The notes below the pieces were generated by a model that had not been told where the DNA came from, did not search any database, and saw only the letters and a list, made by a program, of their open reading frames with translations. A program made the position numbers and the translations under genes. From Amoebidium appalachense (taxonomy: Eukaryota; Ichthyosporea): DNA of 64,000 bases. The stretch covers positions 1,488,001-1,552,000 of the forward strand of contig CAVNZM010000003.1 of assembly GCA_963693365.1 (NCBI GenBank). Reading direction: 5' to 3'. Below are positions 38,245-49,369 of this stretch, in pieces (position 1 is the first letter of the stretch; each line of letters starts with the position of its first letter).

Positions 38245-38620
38245 GCTGATTGGATAAGGGCCCCACCGTGAAATGCAATTCAGGTTCCAGTTGAAGAGAA
38301 ATGATTGATTGATGCCGACTCCATATGTTGTGTGCTAATATCACAAGGTTCATAAACCCAGTAATCGTCATAGTTAGGCACTAGTACGTATACTAGCTGT
38401 TTCTTTCTGTAGTGCTTTACTTAGGTACTACAAATTGTAAAACATTGTCTCATACACTGGATACTTTTAATTTACAGTCACTGCCACTGATGTGTTCGAC
38501 CTCGCATGTGTAAAATTAACTAGACACATGCTTATGCGTCCCGGCCCCTCCCCTCCCCCCTCCCCTCCAAACACGCGCGCGCGCGCAGTGTCACACACGT
38601 GTACACACACACACACACAT

Positions 38621-38677
<57 letters not shown>

Positions 38678-39451
38678 TTCGTATACCACGGTGACCGCCA
38701 CCACAACCAACCAGCCATGGACCAACCACAGAAAAAAAAAAAAAAAAAAAAAAAAAGGTGCCGAATTAGTAATTAGTTGGCAATAGTGACTAGACTGAGT
38801 GCACCTGGTGCACCCAATTGCAGACATCGATCCCGGGCGCCCACCTTTCCTGCGGCAGCAGCAACCGTTTACGTAGGTCGTATGCGACAGGCTGTCGCAC
38901 ATGATATAGGCACATGTATACGGCATGTACGTCAGTCCACATAGGCTACAGCAGTCTCGGACTAATAATGATCGATTGCCCTGGGTGCGGCCGGCGCCGG
39001 CTGGGCAGGGAACTTCGACGTCTAGGGAGCTCTCGAGGTTAATTTTTTTCCATCCCGACCCCCGTGTACCCCCCAACTGGCACACACACACACACATACA
39101 TGATACGACGCACACATGTCGTATATCCCGCCGCCGCTGGGGCGTCATGCAGTGGCGGCGACCCACGGTCGATCGCGCAACCGTCCACGTGCACCCTCCC
39201 GGAGCACACATGCATGTGTACACGGTCAAACGCGTTTGTATATATAATATATACACGCACACGCTGCGTTTGATATTCTTTGGTTATACCGGAATCTTGA
39301 GCTCTTATTCCTTTGAAATTTGACATGAGAGGAAAAATAGGTGTGCGTGCTGTGAAATTTCCTTCCACAGAACGCGCGAAGTTGGCGTGTCAGGGGAGTC
39401 CGCGGGGGGATCCGGAGTCCGGATGCACATGTAAACAAAAAATATGGTCCT

Positions 39452-39473
39452 ATTGGCTACCAATCTCTCCAAT
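39452..39473. promoter_or_regulatory. Cluster of three CCAAT-type boxes
   Basis: ATTGG at 39452-39456 and CCAAT at 39460-39464 and 39469-39473, about 440 bp upstream of the BTB gene. A candidate NF-Y-type element by motif only. Confidence 0.35.
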
Positions 39474-39911
39474 CGGAAGCCAAAGGCACATGTTTACCAT
39501 ATTTAGTGCTGTAGAAGGTTTGGCGATTGGATTACACACACCCAATTTCTGAAACCTCGGGTGTCACATTTCAAACCCCAACAATATGGGTCCAAACTTT
39601 CCAAAGCCATTGCGCGCATGTACCCCACCCAACATATGGTGCTGCAAAACCCTGTAATGAGCATAACGCTACATATCTTGGTGATGGATTTCAAAAATAC
39701 AGAGCTACCTACAACACTTTACTGCCATAGTTTGCAGTTTTTGTTCTTTTTTCGCCTCCCACTATCACAATACATATTAATTGTGTGGGCCTGCCTGGTG
39801 GCACACGCGGTACACGGCTTGCAATTGACCCCAGGTAGGTGTGTACGGGATTAAATACGCACAATTAATAGCACGCACGTAGTATTAGAACATATATATA
39901 ATAACGGGACG

Positions 39912-40787
39912 ATGATTTCCTCACCAACTACCACTCCATTTGTCTCTACCATGGGCGCCCTGTTTCCATACTGCACCCCCACCGTCACCCTCCACTTCAC
40001 AACAAACACACCACCAGAACACCTACCCCAGCACATGCACATTTGCACATCCGACGCAACAGAAACACAGCAATATGAGCTTGCTGATGCCGCCGGCGTG
40101 CAAACACCAACGGAAACCACCGAAAAACCAACCATGCATGTTCCAAAGGCGCTACTTTCACGCATTTCCCCCGTTTTCGAGCGCATGTTCGACTCGCAGT
40201 GCCTCGAGGCAACATCTTACAACGTAAACATCGACAGGTTCACCCCCTCTGCATTCGACACGTTTCTGCGTTTTGCTACCATCCTCGAAACCGGTCAACC
40301 CGAGCCACCCATGCGCTTCACAACTGAAGACATCGCCTCCGTGGTACCTATTGCACACTACTACATGAACGAAAAAGTGCTAAACGCAATGAAGGATTTC
40401 GTCGAAGTGGAGCCTACACTCGATCGCGTTCTCATTTTTGTCGACGACGGAGTAAACTACATGTGGAGAGAAAAAGTGGCCGAGCAAATGAGCAGGGAGA
40501 TATTCGGTATTGCCGAAAACCGGAGTTGTAGCCTATACGCCAGGACGGGATATAACCGGGATATCCTGTCAACGTGGCACACAACAAGTGGTAGCTGTCG
40601 TGGCAATGGGTCGACAGGGTGTTCGTCTCTGCATGCATCGTGCATGTCCCCGTGCACTTCTAGCACTCTCTACCTGCGCGGTGAAACGGAGGCAAAGGCA
40701 AAGCGCTTACCCCCTGCATTGCTGTTTGAGGCAACTAGGATAGCACTGGCAATTCCGGGGTTGCAAATCATCACCACACCGACGTGA
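39912..40787 (+). CDS. BTB/POZ domain protein, single exon
   Basis: A 291-residue open frame without introns and with ordinary codon usage, unlike the repeat-derived frames around it. Residues about 74-166 follow the BTB fold: MHVPKALLSRISPVFERMF (the h-x-x-x-L-x-x-x-S-x-x-F core), then IDRFTPSAFDTFLRFA, and a helical end IAHYYMNEKVLNAMKDF. BTB domains dimerise and often bring substrates to CUL3 ligases or act in transcription. The first about 70 residues are Thr/Pro-rich and the last about 80 (after EIFGIAENRS) contain Ser/Thr/Cys-rich sequence that resembles no known domain; a frameshift in the C-terminal third cannot be excluded. It is an orphan, single-exon member, and its partner is unknown. 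Confidence 0.72.
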   Translation: MISSPTTTPFVSTMGALFPYCTPTVTLHFTTNTPPEHLPQHMHICTSDATETQQYELADAAGVQTPTETTEKPTMHVPKALLSRISPVFERMFDSQCLEATSYNVNIDRFTPSAFDTFLRFATILETGQPEPPMRFTTEDIASVVPIAHYYMNEKVLNAMKDFVEVEPTLDRVLIFVDDGVNYMWREKVAEQMSREIFGIAENRSCSLYARTGYNRDILSTWHTTSGSCRGNGSTGCSSLHASCMSPCTSSTLYLRGETEAKAKRLPPALLFEATRIALAIPGLQIITTPT

Positions 40788-41042
40788 ACGAGCACAAATT
40801 TCTGCAAATGTGGACAACTTAACTTGGTTTGCTTTTTTTTCCCCCTTTTCTTTTCTTTTCCTTTTTTTTCTCCTTTTCTTTTCCCTTTTGTTTTTCCTTT
40901 CCCCCCCGTTTTTCCCCGTCTTCTTATTCTTTTATATAGCTGTATCAAGGATGGGTGCCCGGCCTGCAGCTGCGTGGATGCTTTTGGAAAAGAATTAGGG
41001 GCCCGGTGAGGGGGAGCCTGCCTTTTTTCTTTTTATTAAAAA

Positions 41043-41098
<56 letters not shown>

Positions 41099-41243
41099 AG
41101 AGAGAAAACCTTATATGTCGTGCTTTTACATGAATTGCTTGGTCACGGTGGGTTCAGCCTTTTCACAGCCTGATTAAACTTTAATGTGACCACCGTGGGC
41201 GGTGTGAGGGCGGATCATGCGGGTGGGCAAAAGATGAACTTTG

Positions 41244-41305
<62 letters not shown>

Positions 41306-41490
41306 ACGCGCGCGCATGTGCTTGTGTGTGTGCGAGTGCGTGTGCGCATGTGTGTACCTGTGCACGTGTGGGTTTTTTTCACGGTGTGCTAATGGCTTCC
41401 GATAATATGTGTGTGCGTGTGTGGACGCCTGAAGGAAGGAGAAAGTACTATACATATGGTAATACGCGTACGAACCTACCGAATAAACTT

Positions 41491-41622
41491 ACAAAGTGAA
41501 CATATGCATGACTTTGACGTCCAATATCCGTGACTTCCATTCGTAAGGCCTTCTCTAGCCTTCCAGACGCTGAACCTCCCGAGTCTCCGAGTCCCAGCAG
41601 CTGATCATACAACTCGGAAAAA
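41491..41622 (-). CDS. Putative orphan exon, unrecognised
   Basis: On the minus strand one frame stays open for about 43 codons (FSELYDQLLGLGDSGG, then RLEKALRMEVTDIGRQ) and ends at a canonical donor, CACTTT|GTAAGT, at 41491. A pyrimidine-rich stretch with TTTTTTCCGAG precedes it. Composition is protein-like and unlike the surrounding repeats. No partner exons were found, and no family is recognised. Confidence 0.3.
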
Positions 41623-41876
41623 ATGATGTATGTAGAAAGTGAAGCATTCGCAGAAAGGGTGGGAGAGTTTGTGGGGGGGGGGGGGGGGGGGGGAGGGGGG
41701 GGGGGGGGGGGTTCTCTACAAAGTGTAGGGGGAGGAAGGGTGATAAATAGAGGACCTGATATTAGATGAGGGAAAGGGGCCCGGGGAAATCGTGGGCATA
41801 ACGAGAGAGCGGAGGGAATCAGACAGTTGTAAAAGCAAAAGCGCCTTTTGCTTAAGGGCCTGCCGGGATGAGAGGA

Positions 41877-41877
<1 letters not shown>

Positions 41878-41935
<58 letters not shown>
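41878..41935 (+). repeat. G58 homopolymer
   Basis: Fifty-eight consecutive G residues, the longest homopolymer in the window. True length is uncertain with any sequencing method. Confidence 0.85.
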
Positions 41936-41936
<1 letters not shown>

Positions 41937-42059
41937 ATGAGTGTGTGTGCTACGGTGTGGCGTCGTGTTTGTGTGGAACGAGAGGGAGCTGGGGAGAGAC
42001 TAGGGAGGAAGAGAGCCTCGGGAGGGAAAGGGGGGGGGGGTAGAGTGAGGCAGACGTGG

Positions 42060-42930
42060 TAGGCGAGGACAGAGGAAGGGGAGAGGCAGGGAGGCGGGGG
42101 AGGGGGGGGGGGGGGGGGGGTGGGGGGATTGTGGGACAGAGGGAGAGCTTCAGAGAATAGAGAGCACAGGAGAAAGAGAGAGAGAGAGAGCTTCGAAAGA
42201 AGAGAGCCTCGGGGGAAGAGGGGTGGTGTACAGGTGTAGAGGTGGGGGTGGGGGGGGTCAGGGGGGAGATTGAGCAGAGAGAGAAGCCTTCTGAGAGAGA
42301 GAATAGAGATATGGAGAGAGAGAAAGAGAGAGAAGGGGGGGGAGGGGGAGGAAAGGGATGGGAGAGAGGTTGTTGGGGGGGGGGGGGGGGGGCAGAGGGA
42401 AGGGAGCCTGAGGGAGGGAGGGAGGGGGGGGGGGGGGGAAGGGAGGGAGAGCTTTAAAGGAGAGAAAGAGCTCCGAAATGAGGGAGCCTCGGGGAGAGAG
42501 GGGTGGTGTACAGGGTGGGGGGGACCCGGGAGGGGTGGGGGGACCGAGAGGAAGAGAAAGAGAGACTAGCCCTTTATGAGGAAGAGAGGGGGGGAGGGGG
42601 GGGGGAGGGGGAGCGAGAGAGAGAGGGGGGAGGAATAGTGAGAGAGCGGAAGAGAGAGAGAGAGCTGACGGGGCGGAGAGAGAGAGAGAGATAGAGCCTA
42701 CAGGCTACGGGGGGAAGGTGGGTAGGGTGGGGGGGGGGGGGGGGGGGGAGGAGCCAGGAGGCAGGGAGAGGGGGGAGGGGGGAGAGAGAGAGAGAAAGGG
42801 AAAGAGGTGTGTGTGTGGGGGGGTGGGGGGTGGGGGGGGAGGGGGGGAGAGGGAGAGAAAGAGAGAGAGTGTTTGTAAGTGTGAGGTTAAGGGGTGGGTA
42901 GGTTGGGGGGGGGGGGGGGGGGGGAGGGGA

Positions 42931-42969
<39 letters not shown>

Positions 42970-42970
42970 G
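42060..42970 (+). repeat. Purine-rich (GA/G)n tract
   Basis: About 900 bp of G and A with several long G runs, ending 40 bp before the block shared with the KCTD promoter region. Confidence 0.85.
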
Positions 42971-43059
42971 GGTAAGGGTGACACGAAAAATGGAAAAAGG
43001 CTGTGTGTAGGAGCTTGCACAATAAATTGCACAAGGCCATGTATGTAATGAGCACAAAT

Positions 43060-43290
43060 AATCGTAAACGGCGGGCCCTGCCGGTGTGGCTGAAACATAA
43101 GTTGAAAAGCTTCATTGTTGGAGTCAGCCGATTCATTTGGAAAGTTTCGTTGTTTTGCCGGGACTAGGTTGTAGATTCAAGCCGACTTATTCTAAATCTG
43201 TGACGTCATATGTAGTCTTTTCCTCTTTGAGATCGGGTCTACTTTCTTTAGACTACATTACTACATATTGGTCGACGAGGGTTTCCGGTT
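43060..43290 (+). promoter_or_regulatory. CRE-containing block upstream of the zinc-finger gene
   Basis: A perfect cAMP-response-element palindrome TGACGTCA lies at 43201-43208, 417 bp before the start codon. The surrounding sequence is a diverged copy of 46510-46740. Shared stretches include CGTAA..GGC.GG.CCTG, TGACGTCATA..TAGTCTTT and TATTGG.TCGAC. Confidence 0.55.
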
Positions 43291-43624
43291 CCGTTACAGT
43301 CACTGTGCGAACACGCTTATTGTACATAGGCTTCGAAAACCTTGTGTAAACTTCTTTTTTATGATGACTTTGTTAATGTAAATTTTGTTCATTTCCACCT
43401 ACTACACCTGAACACTCTCTTCCGTATACGCGTAGACTGAGCCAATGTTACTCTTCAACCGTATTTTAGCCAAACGCACAAGCCTCGGTACATAACAGAA
43501 ATCTATATTAGCGTCTTTTTGCAGATAATCAACAGTGTTTCAACCGGTTTTCCGCACAATGACCACAAAACTTCCACAATAATGGAAAGACCTGACCTCA
43601 CCACCAAAGGACGGAGGCGAAAGG

Positions 43625-44947
43625 ATGGAAGAAACGAGACGGAAAAGGAGGGTGTGCCCAACCTGCAACGGTTGTGGGTTTGTAGAGGAAGACGAAGGGA
43701 TTAACGTAAACGACACAACACAAGAAAACGAGAACGTAAACGAGCAAGAGAACGCACAGAATAACGGAAATGAGAGGGAGATAATGGAGGCTACGAGTGA
43801 GGGAGACGAGAGCGAAGGTGAAAACGGGGACGAAGTGTTGGCTGAAAGGGATGGAGAAAGCCACACATTGGATGTTTCAGATCATTTTGCAAGGGCACTT
43901 GCCACGTTCGAGCAACCCACCGGTGCGAAGAAACCCCCATCGATCATGAGCAAACTCCCTGTTATAAAACTGCGATTACCACCACGCAGCTTTAATAGGC
44001 CACCACTCAACATGAGCCAACATCCCAAGCTTATACCACAACCGCCACCCAGCAACATGATTAAATGCCCACCCCTCATGACCGGACCCCCTGTTTTTAT
44101 GCCCGGACCCCCACCAGCCATCCCTTTCTCTACGGCAATATCCTTCCTCTACCACAGTTTGCCCCCACCCTCCCCGCCCCCGGCAGAGGAACCCCCTCCC
44201 ATAATTGTGAGAAGAACCGAAAAACCCAAACTGGTGTGTAACGACTGTGGGTTCGAAACGACCAAACAGGAAATATTGGACGAACATGCAAGCACTCACA
44301 CGTTGGAGAAGAAGTATGCGTGCACGAAAACACGTTGCCACCGAAAATTCACGTCAGCGGCAAAACTCGAAAAGCACCTGCAAAACCACAAATACTACAC
44401 GTGTGTGCAGGCAGGCTGCGACTATGTGACCTCAAAACGAACGGAATTCGTGATTCACGAACGGAAACACACGGGGGAGAGACCGTTTGTTTGTGAGCAA
44501 CCTAATTGCGGGGGCAAGTTCGTATCTAAGAGTAGTCTCAGTTTACACATGAGTTCGGCACATACGGACCTACCGGTGGAGGTGTTGAAACCCTTTGCGT
44601 GCACACAGGAAGGATGTCTCTACCGCGCGCCAACAGAAGGTCGTTTGAGAGATCACGTGATAACTCACACGGGGGAAAGACCACATGCGTGCACTTTCCC
44701 AGGGTGCTCTGCTCGTTTTGGAATAAAGGCAACACTGCGAACACACATGAATCGACACACACGAGCACGGACGTATAAGTGCCCCTTTGAGGGGTGTGTG
44801 TATGTTGCTTCAGAAAAGGAGGCGCTAGAAATACACAAGAGGATACACACGGGGGAGAAGCCGTACGAGTGCACGTGGGTTGGGTGTGGTGCCGCGTTTG
44901 CGCATAGGGCTAACATGAAAGCGCACATGAAAACGCACGAGAGATAG
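43625..44947 (+). CDS. C2H2 zinc-finger protein, eight fingers, single exon
   Basis: A 440-residue intronless frame. Residues 11-18 form a small Cys knuckle, CPTCNGCG; residues 21-80 are Asn/Glu-rich and acidic; 98-195 are Pro-rich with PPS/PPP motifs, a likely disordered or activation segment. Eight C2H2 fingers fill 203-438: the first is C-x2-C (VCNDCGFET), the others mostly C-x4-C with H-x3/4-H, joined in places by TGERP or TGEKP linkers (283-287, 349-353, 409-413). The C-x4-C spacing and tight array resemble TFIIIA and ZIC-type proteins. Expected role: sequence-specific DNA (possibly RNA) binding in the nucleus. The start is the first ATG of the frame, and earlier frames are closed. A poly(A) signal lies 206 bp past the stop. 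Confidence 0.88.
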   Translation: MEETRRKRRVCPTCNGCGFVEEDEGINVNDTTQENENVNEQENAQNNGNEREIMEATSEGDESEGENGDEVLAERDGESHTLDVSDHFARALATFEQPTGAKKPPSIMSKLPVIKLRLPPRSFNRPPLNMSQHPKLIPQPPPSNMIKCPPLMTGPPVFMPGPPPAIPFSTAISFLYHSLPPPSPPPAEEPPPIIVRRTEKPKLVCNDCGFETTKQEILDEHASTHTLEKKYACTKTRCHRKFTSAAKLEKHLQNHKYYTCVQAGCDYVTSKRTEFVIHERKHTGERPFVCEQPNCGGKFVSKSSLSLHMSSAHTDLPVEVLKPFACTQEGCLYRAPTEGRLRDHVITHTGERPHACTFPGCSARFGIKATLRTHMNRHTRARTYKCPFEGCVYVASEKEALEIHKRIHTGEKPYECTWVGCGAAFAHRANMKAHMKTHER

Positions 44948-45152
44948 GAATGGTTGAGCTACATGTATGTTTTTCTTTGAATATGTGCGATATACGATAG
45001 TTAATCTGTATGATTTAGTCTGCTGAGGAAGAGTGGGAAGTGTTTCTGGATTGTCACGTTAATATGAAATCTAGTAGTTTGAAATAAGCTAGTGTATAAT
45101 GGTTCTATTAGTTATCATGTGTATAACTAAACAGTGAAATGTGTGTTAACTC

Positions 45153-45158
45153 AATAAA
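45153..45158 (+). terminator. AATAAA polyadenylation signal of the zinc-finger gene
   Basis: Canonical hexamer in A/T-rich 3' flanking sequence, about 205 bp after the TAG stop. Confidence 0.6.
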
Positions 45159-46126
45159 GCCATGTGCTTTAAGATACATGGAGCGTACAAACAAACAAGT
45201 TGTGTGCTAATTAAATAGATTAAGCAATGCTATAGGAACATGTACTTGGAGTAATGTGTATACATCTTAAAGCAAATGCACCGTTAAGCTGCACCAGGCA
45301 GAACCTTTCAAAACTAGCACCGATGCCATCGATGTTAAAAAGCAGCGCCCCTCCCCCCCCTCCGCCCCACCCTTCTCCTCTTCGGTTTTACAACAACGTG
45401 CAGGCTTGGTCAAACTTTCCTCACCAGTAGGCATTGTGTTTGTGTGTGTGTGTGTGTTGTGTGCTTGTGTTTGATGGTGGTGGGGCACGGTGAGGTGGAA
45501 AGGGGAGAAGGGTGCCTGCATAAGTTTGGTGTGAAAATTGTGGAGAGGAGGAGGAGGCCGAGGAGCCTCCCCCACCTGGTCCAGCATGACCACCACACAA
45601 AGTCATACAGAAACACGTAGCGAAACGAGATGCACATATGTCCCCCTCTAGCAGGCAAGGAATTCTACAAAAACGGGGTTGACAGGCCTGAATGAAATTT
45701 TTGTTCAATAATAGATGTATCACCAAAGGAATCATGATACAGAATACCGAGCACCAAGTTCCAGCCAAAGCAACTTGAGATCTTCTGCAAGGCCTCTTAT
45801 CAGTATCCACATCAACATCAATCAACAGACGAAAAAGTAAGAAAGTGAAGGATTTGCAGAAAGTTTTGGAGAGAATGGTGGTGCACGTGGTGGTGGTGGT
45901 GGTGGTGGTGATGGCCGGTGGGGGTGGGGGGGGGGGGGGGGGGGGGGGGGGATTGTTACTACGTGACCAAGTCAAATGACTCAGGGGGATGCATGGTGAC
46001 TAATCTGAGGAGGAAATATCCGAGGGAAACTGGCCGGGGGAGTAAAGAGGAGATAAAGGGAGGGAAAGTTGAGACGTTTTTAAATATATATATATATATA
46101 CTTTTTTTGTTGGGGGGGGGGGGGGG

Positions 46127-46166
<40 letters not shown>

Positions 46167-46505
46167 AGGTGTGCTACGGCCTGCAAGTGTGTGTGAGTGT
46201 CAGTGTGTGTTCGTGTGTGAAGAAAAGAAGGGATGAGAAACGGGGGGGGGGGGGGGGGGGGAGGGAGAGCTCGAGGGAGACAGGAAGAGTTGGGGAGGGG
46301 GGGAGGGGGGGAGGGGGGGTGGAGGGGGAGTGAGCAAGAGGAAGAGAGGGGGGCAAACTGGGAGAGAGAGATGGAGACAGAGGGAGGGAGGGGGAGGGGG
46401 AGGGGGAGAGGGGGAGGGGGCTGTTTTTCTTTAGGGCGCGCTAAAAATAAAAGAAATTTCTGAGGTTGTGTGTGTAGGTGTACGCCGAAAAAAATGGACG
46501 GGGCC
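45159..46505. other. Intergenic, no gene seen
   Basis: Contains a C-rich segment, (GGT)n near 45893, G runs (45927-45951, 46111-46163) and a purine tract (46230-46420). No supportable coding sequence. Confidence 0.55.
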
Positions 46506-46509
46506 ACGT

Positions 46510-46740
46510 TACGAGCACCGTGAATTAACCGTAAGTGGCAGGGCCTGCGCATGTGTGGGTGAAATCGGTAATTGAAGTGTCCGATTTGTTTCTGTCTTCA
46601 AGCCTTGCATGCTCGATTGGCAGGCACCCAGGAAAATCGGTGACGTCATACATAGTCTTTTTGCTATCAAGCTTGAGTCTCCATGGCCAGTATTTATAAC
46701 TTATACTTGCTTTCGTTGCTTTATTGGCTCGACTCACACC
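46510..46740 (+). promoter_or_regulatory. CRE-containing block upstream of the KCTD gene
   Basis: Second copy of the block at 43060-43290, with TGACGTCA conserved at 46641-46648 although neighbouring positions have diverged. It is also preceded by a G run and a purine tract. Confidence 0.55.
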
Positions 46741-46875
46741 ACACAATACCGGATCGAATCGTTCCAAAATACACAAACCGAGTCGTTACCTGAAAATATT
46801 TGGTGCGGATTGGAATGTGGCGCGAAAATGTGACGTTGTGATTAACTCGTTGAGTTTGCACTGGTCACCCTTGCC

Positions 46876-46981
46876 TTATTTGGTACCCTACTAGCCCTAT
46901 TTGGTAAGGTAATGAATGTTCAGTTACCTTATTTGGTAATTTATTCAAAACTTCTGATTGGTCGCGCATTTCATATATAAA
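46876..46981 (+). promoter_or_regulatory. Core promoter of the KCTD-like gene
   Basis: Three copies of (T/C)TATTTGGTA at 46876, 46897 and 46929, an inverted CCAAT box GATTGG at 46956-46961 and a TATA box TATATAAA at 46974-46981. A start site near 47005-47015 is expected. A GTAAGT donor at 47045 and an acceptor ending at 47328 suggest a short 5'-UTR intron before the ATG at 47338. Confidence 0.6.
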
Positions 46982-47639
46982 CTCCTGTCGTGGCTTCGAA
47001 ACCTGTCAGTTCTTTTAGTTGAGGTACAAAGGCAACGCAACGTCGTAAGTTGAGTTTGTTTTATGTAGCACATAAATACATAATAGTCACTTAACGTGGG
47101 TAGACCGACTCTGGGCTAATAGTATGCTGTATCATTAGCAAATTAGCTGATAGTAAGATATATCTAATTGGTTTAGTAGTGAGACAGATCTGTTGCTGGT
47201 TCACTGAGAATTCTCCGTTCAAGAGGGCCATTCATGTCGAAGAGCTGTCGTTTACACATTCATCAAATACACGACCGCTTTCCTCTCCTCTATCTAAGCT
47301 TAATAACCCTCGCTGCAATAAACCTTAGACATCCATAATGGACATACGTGAGCTGGTGGGGAAGTGCCGGTTGCTGGCCATGCAGTGCGAGCCGATGCTG
47401 GAGAGGATGGAGGAGGCTTCCTTTCAGTTGGAAGAAAGAGAACGGCCGTAGTCGCACGGGAAAAGAAAATGAACGAGGATAGAAAAAAACTGGAGGATGA
47501 GAGGTGTGTGTATATGTGTTCTGCTTCTGCGTATAGTTCATGAGTTTGTGAGTGTTTGTGTGTGGGTGTGTGTGTGTGCTGTACATGTGTTCTGTAGGCT
47601 GTGTTGTGTGCGCGGGGTTTTGTGTGCTGTGTGCTGTGT

Positions 47640-47647
47640 GCTGCGTG

Positions 47648-47742
<95 letters not shown>

Positions 47743-47743
47743 A

Positions 47744-47798
<55 letters not shown>

Positions 47799-47800
47799 GT
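47640..47800 (+). repeat. (TG)n at the start of KCTD-like intron 1
   Basis: About 150 bp of TG with one GTGACGTG interruption. Confidence 0.9.
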
Positions 47801-48969
47801 ACAGCGTGCGTGCGTTGTCGCACACATGCGTGTGCGTGTGTGCGTGTGTGCGTGCGTGTGCGCGTGAGTGCACGCGTGTGTGCGCGCATTGTCGGTAGCA
47901 TAGTGGCATGGAGAGTGTGTTTCGGGTATGTGCTTGCAACACATGTGCACGTGTGACTTTTGCATGTGGTTGTCGTTGTGTTACCATTTTGCAGGACGGT
48001 TTTTTGTGTACTGGTATTAGATACGATATTCTAATTTTGTGGTTGTGTGCTGACGCACTACAGTCTACACGTGCTTGCTTGTGCACATGTTTGTTGTATG
48101 ACTTTCCATGCCTGGCCGTTTGTTAGGGCGTCTAGCAATTACGAGTGTGGGTAATATTCATCCAAGTTCGAATCTGTGCCCATTTGAACGAAGTTTATTA
48201 TATGCGCTTGTGCAAGACTCGGGGCATTTGCGCACATCTCCTTCCGGGTGGTTTTCTTTTACTAAGTAATAATAATGCGCATTTGAATAAATTCATATGC
48301 ACATGCCATATGCATCATTTATGTGTACTAATACTGTCATCAGGCTGAATATATTTATATGGTCCTATGATATATCAATAAACGAAAAAGGGATGGCTTT
48401 TAAAAGGTGTTCGTGGAGCCTCAGGGGGAGGGGTTTGTTGGGATCGTTGGGATGGAGTCCGACGTGATCTCTGGGGATGACTACGTAATTTAAGAGTAAC
48501 AGAGAAGCCTAGGTATAAGGGGTCCACAGCAGAAACTTAATGGTGATTTTGAACTTGGAAATTATCAGCTAAGGATATTAATACTTGCTGCTTCGTTTGG
48601 CTGTTGTGTGGCCTTATATAATTATAAACAGTGATGTGCACTTTGAAAAAGAAGTTTGGAATGCGGGGCGGGGGGAGGGGGGCCCAGAGGGGGGGTGGGT
48701 AGTCTAGTTCTCTCTCTCTCCAAGTGGTATTCCAAATATTTGTTTTGCACTATGTTTTTCTTCTTGTTGCCACGGAAGGTGCAAACCTGTTATGATAGAA
48801 TAGTTTATCTGTTTATTCCTGCTCTTCCCAGTCACGTACTTAGCCTGTTCCCGCCTATCCCGCCCCCGCGTACTTGGGGACTGCCTGGGGCCGCATACGC
48901 CAGGAACCATAAATGTCTTCCTATTGGCTAGTACATAATCCCGATCTATCCTGATCCTGATCCTGATAA

Positions 48970-49115
48970 ATGTCCTTAAAATCTTCGTGCCATCTGCAAT
49001 GTGGTAGCTGCGCCAGGGGCAAAGCTCGTCGGGAGTGAGGTGCACATTCTTCACGCGGGCAAGTGCCTCTTCAAACGTCAGCTCCGGGTGGACGGAGATG
49101 TCCTTATATCCCTTG
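48970..49115 (-). CDS. Unrecognised minus-strand coding fragment
   Basis: A protein-like reading (DISVHPELTFEEALARVKNV, then HLTPDELCPWRSYHIADGTK) runs from about 49097 down to 48975. Beyond that it falls into a short GATCAG repeat. It abuts the outer end of the left LTR, so it may be a fragment of another element or a gene cut by insertion. No family recognised. Confidence 0.3.
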
Positions 49116-49357
49116 GATAGTCGGGCCTATAGACCCCCCTCTCTGATAGACCGCCCTGGCATGCCCCTAGCCTGCCGCACGCATCATGCCAGCTCAGTCT
49201 CTCGCTGGCGCTCTCTCGTTCAGGTCTGATCCTTTCTTGCTGCCACGTGTCGTAGCTCTCCCACGCGTCCGACAATACAGGCTCGCCCACGTTATCACGA
49301 GGTCAGTGTCTCTTTGCCTGTCTTGTCTCCTTTCCGTGCCTGGAGCACGTTGATACA
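49097..49357 (+). repeat. Left LTR (about 260 bp)
   Basis: Ends in CA at 49356-49357, directly followed by a primer-binding-site-like sequence. The 5' edge is approximate; a TG lies at the point where the two arms begin to align. Confidence 0.55.
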
Positions 49358-49369
49358 TGGTAGCAGAGA
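49358..49369 (+). other. Primer-binding site, left arm
   Basis: TGGTAGCAGAG fits complementarity to the 3' end (with CCA) of an initiator-Met-type tRNA and starts immediately after the LTR, as in LTR retrotransposons. Assignment of the tRNA is inference. Confidence 0.55.

Larger units (their letters stand above)
37079..39911. other. Intergenic, no gene seen
   Basis: Holds G and C runs, a 30-bp direct repeat (37655 and 37704), T runs near 37604 and 38210, (CA)n at 38600-38674, an A run at 38731-38756, and ordinary-composition DNA from 38760. CCAAT-type boxes occur near 39452-39473. No recognisable coding sequence. Confidence 0.55.
40788..43624. other. Repeat-rich intergenic region upstream of the zinc-finger gene
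   Basis: Contains a pyrimidine tract, GA repeats (41052-41104), (TG)n (41246-41304), a putative minus-strand exon near 41490-41625, G homopolymers (including 58 bases at 41878-41935), a purine-rich tract to about 42970, and a block shared with the region upstream of the KCTD gene. Confidence 0.55.
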
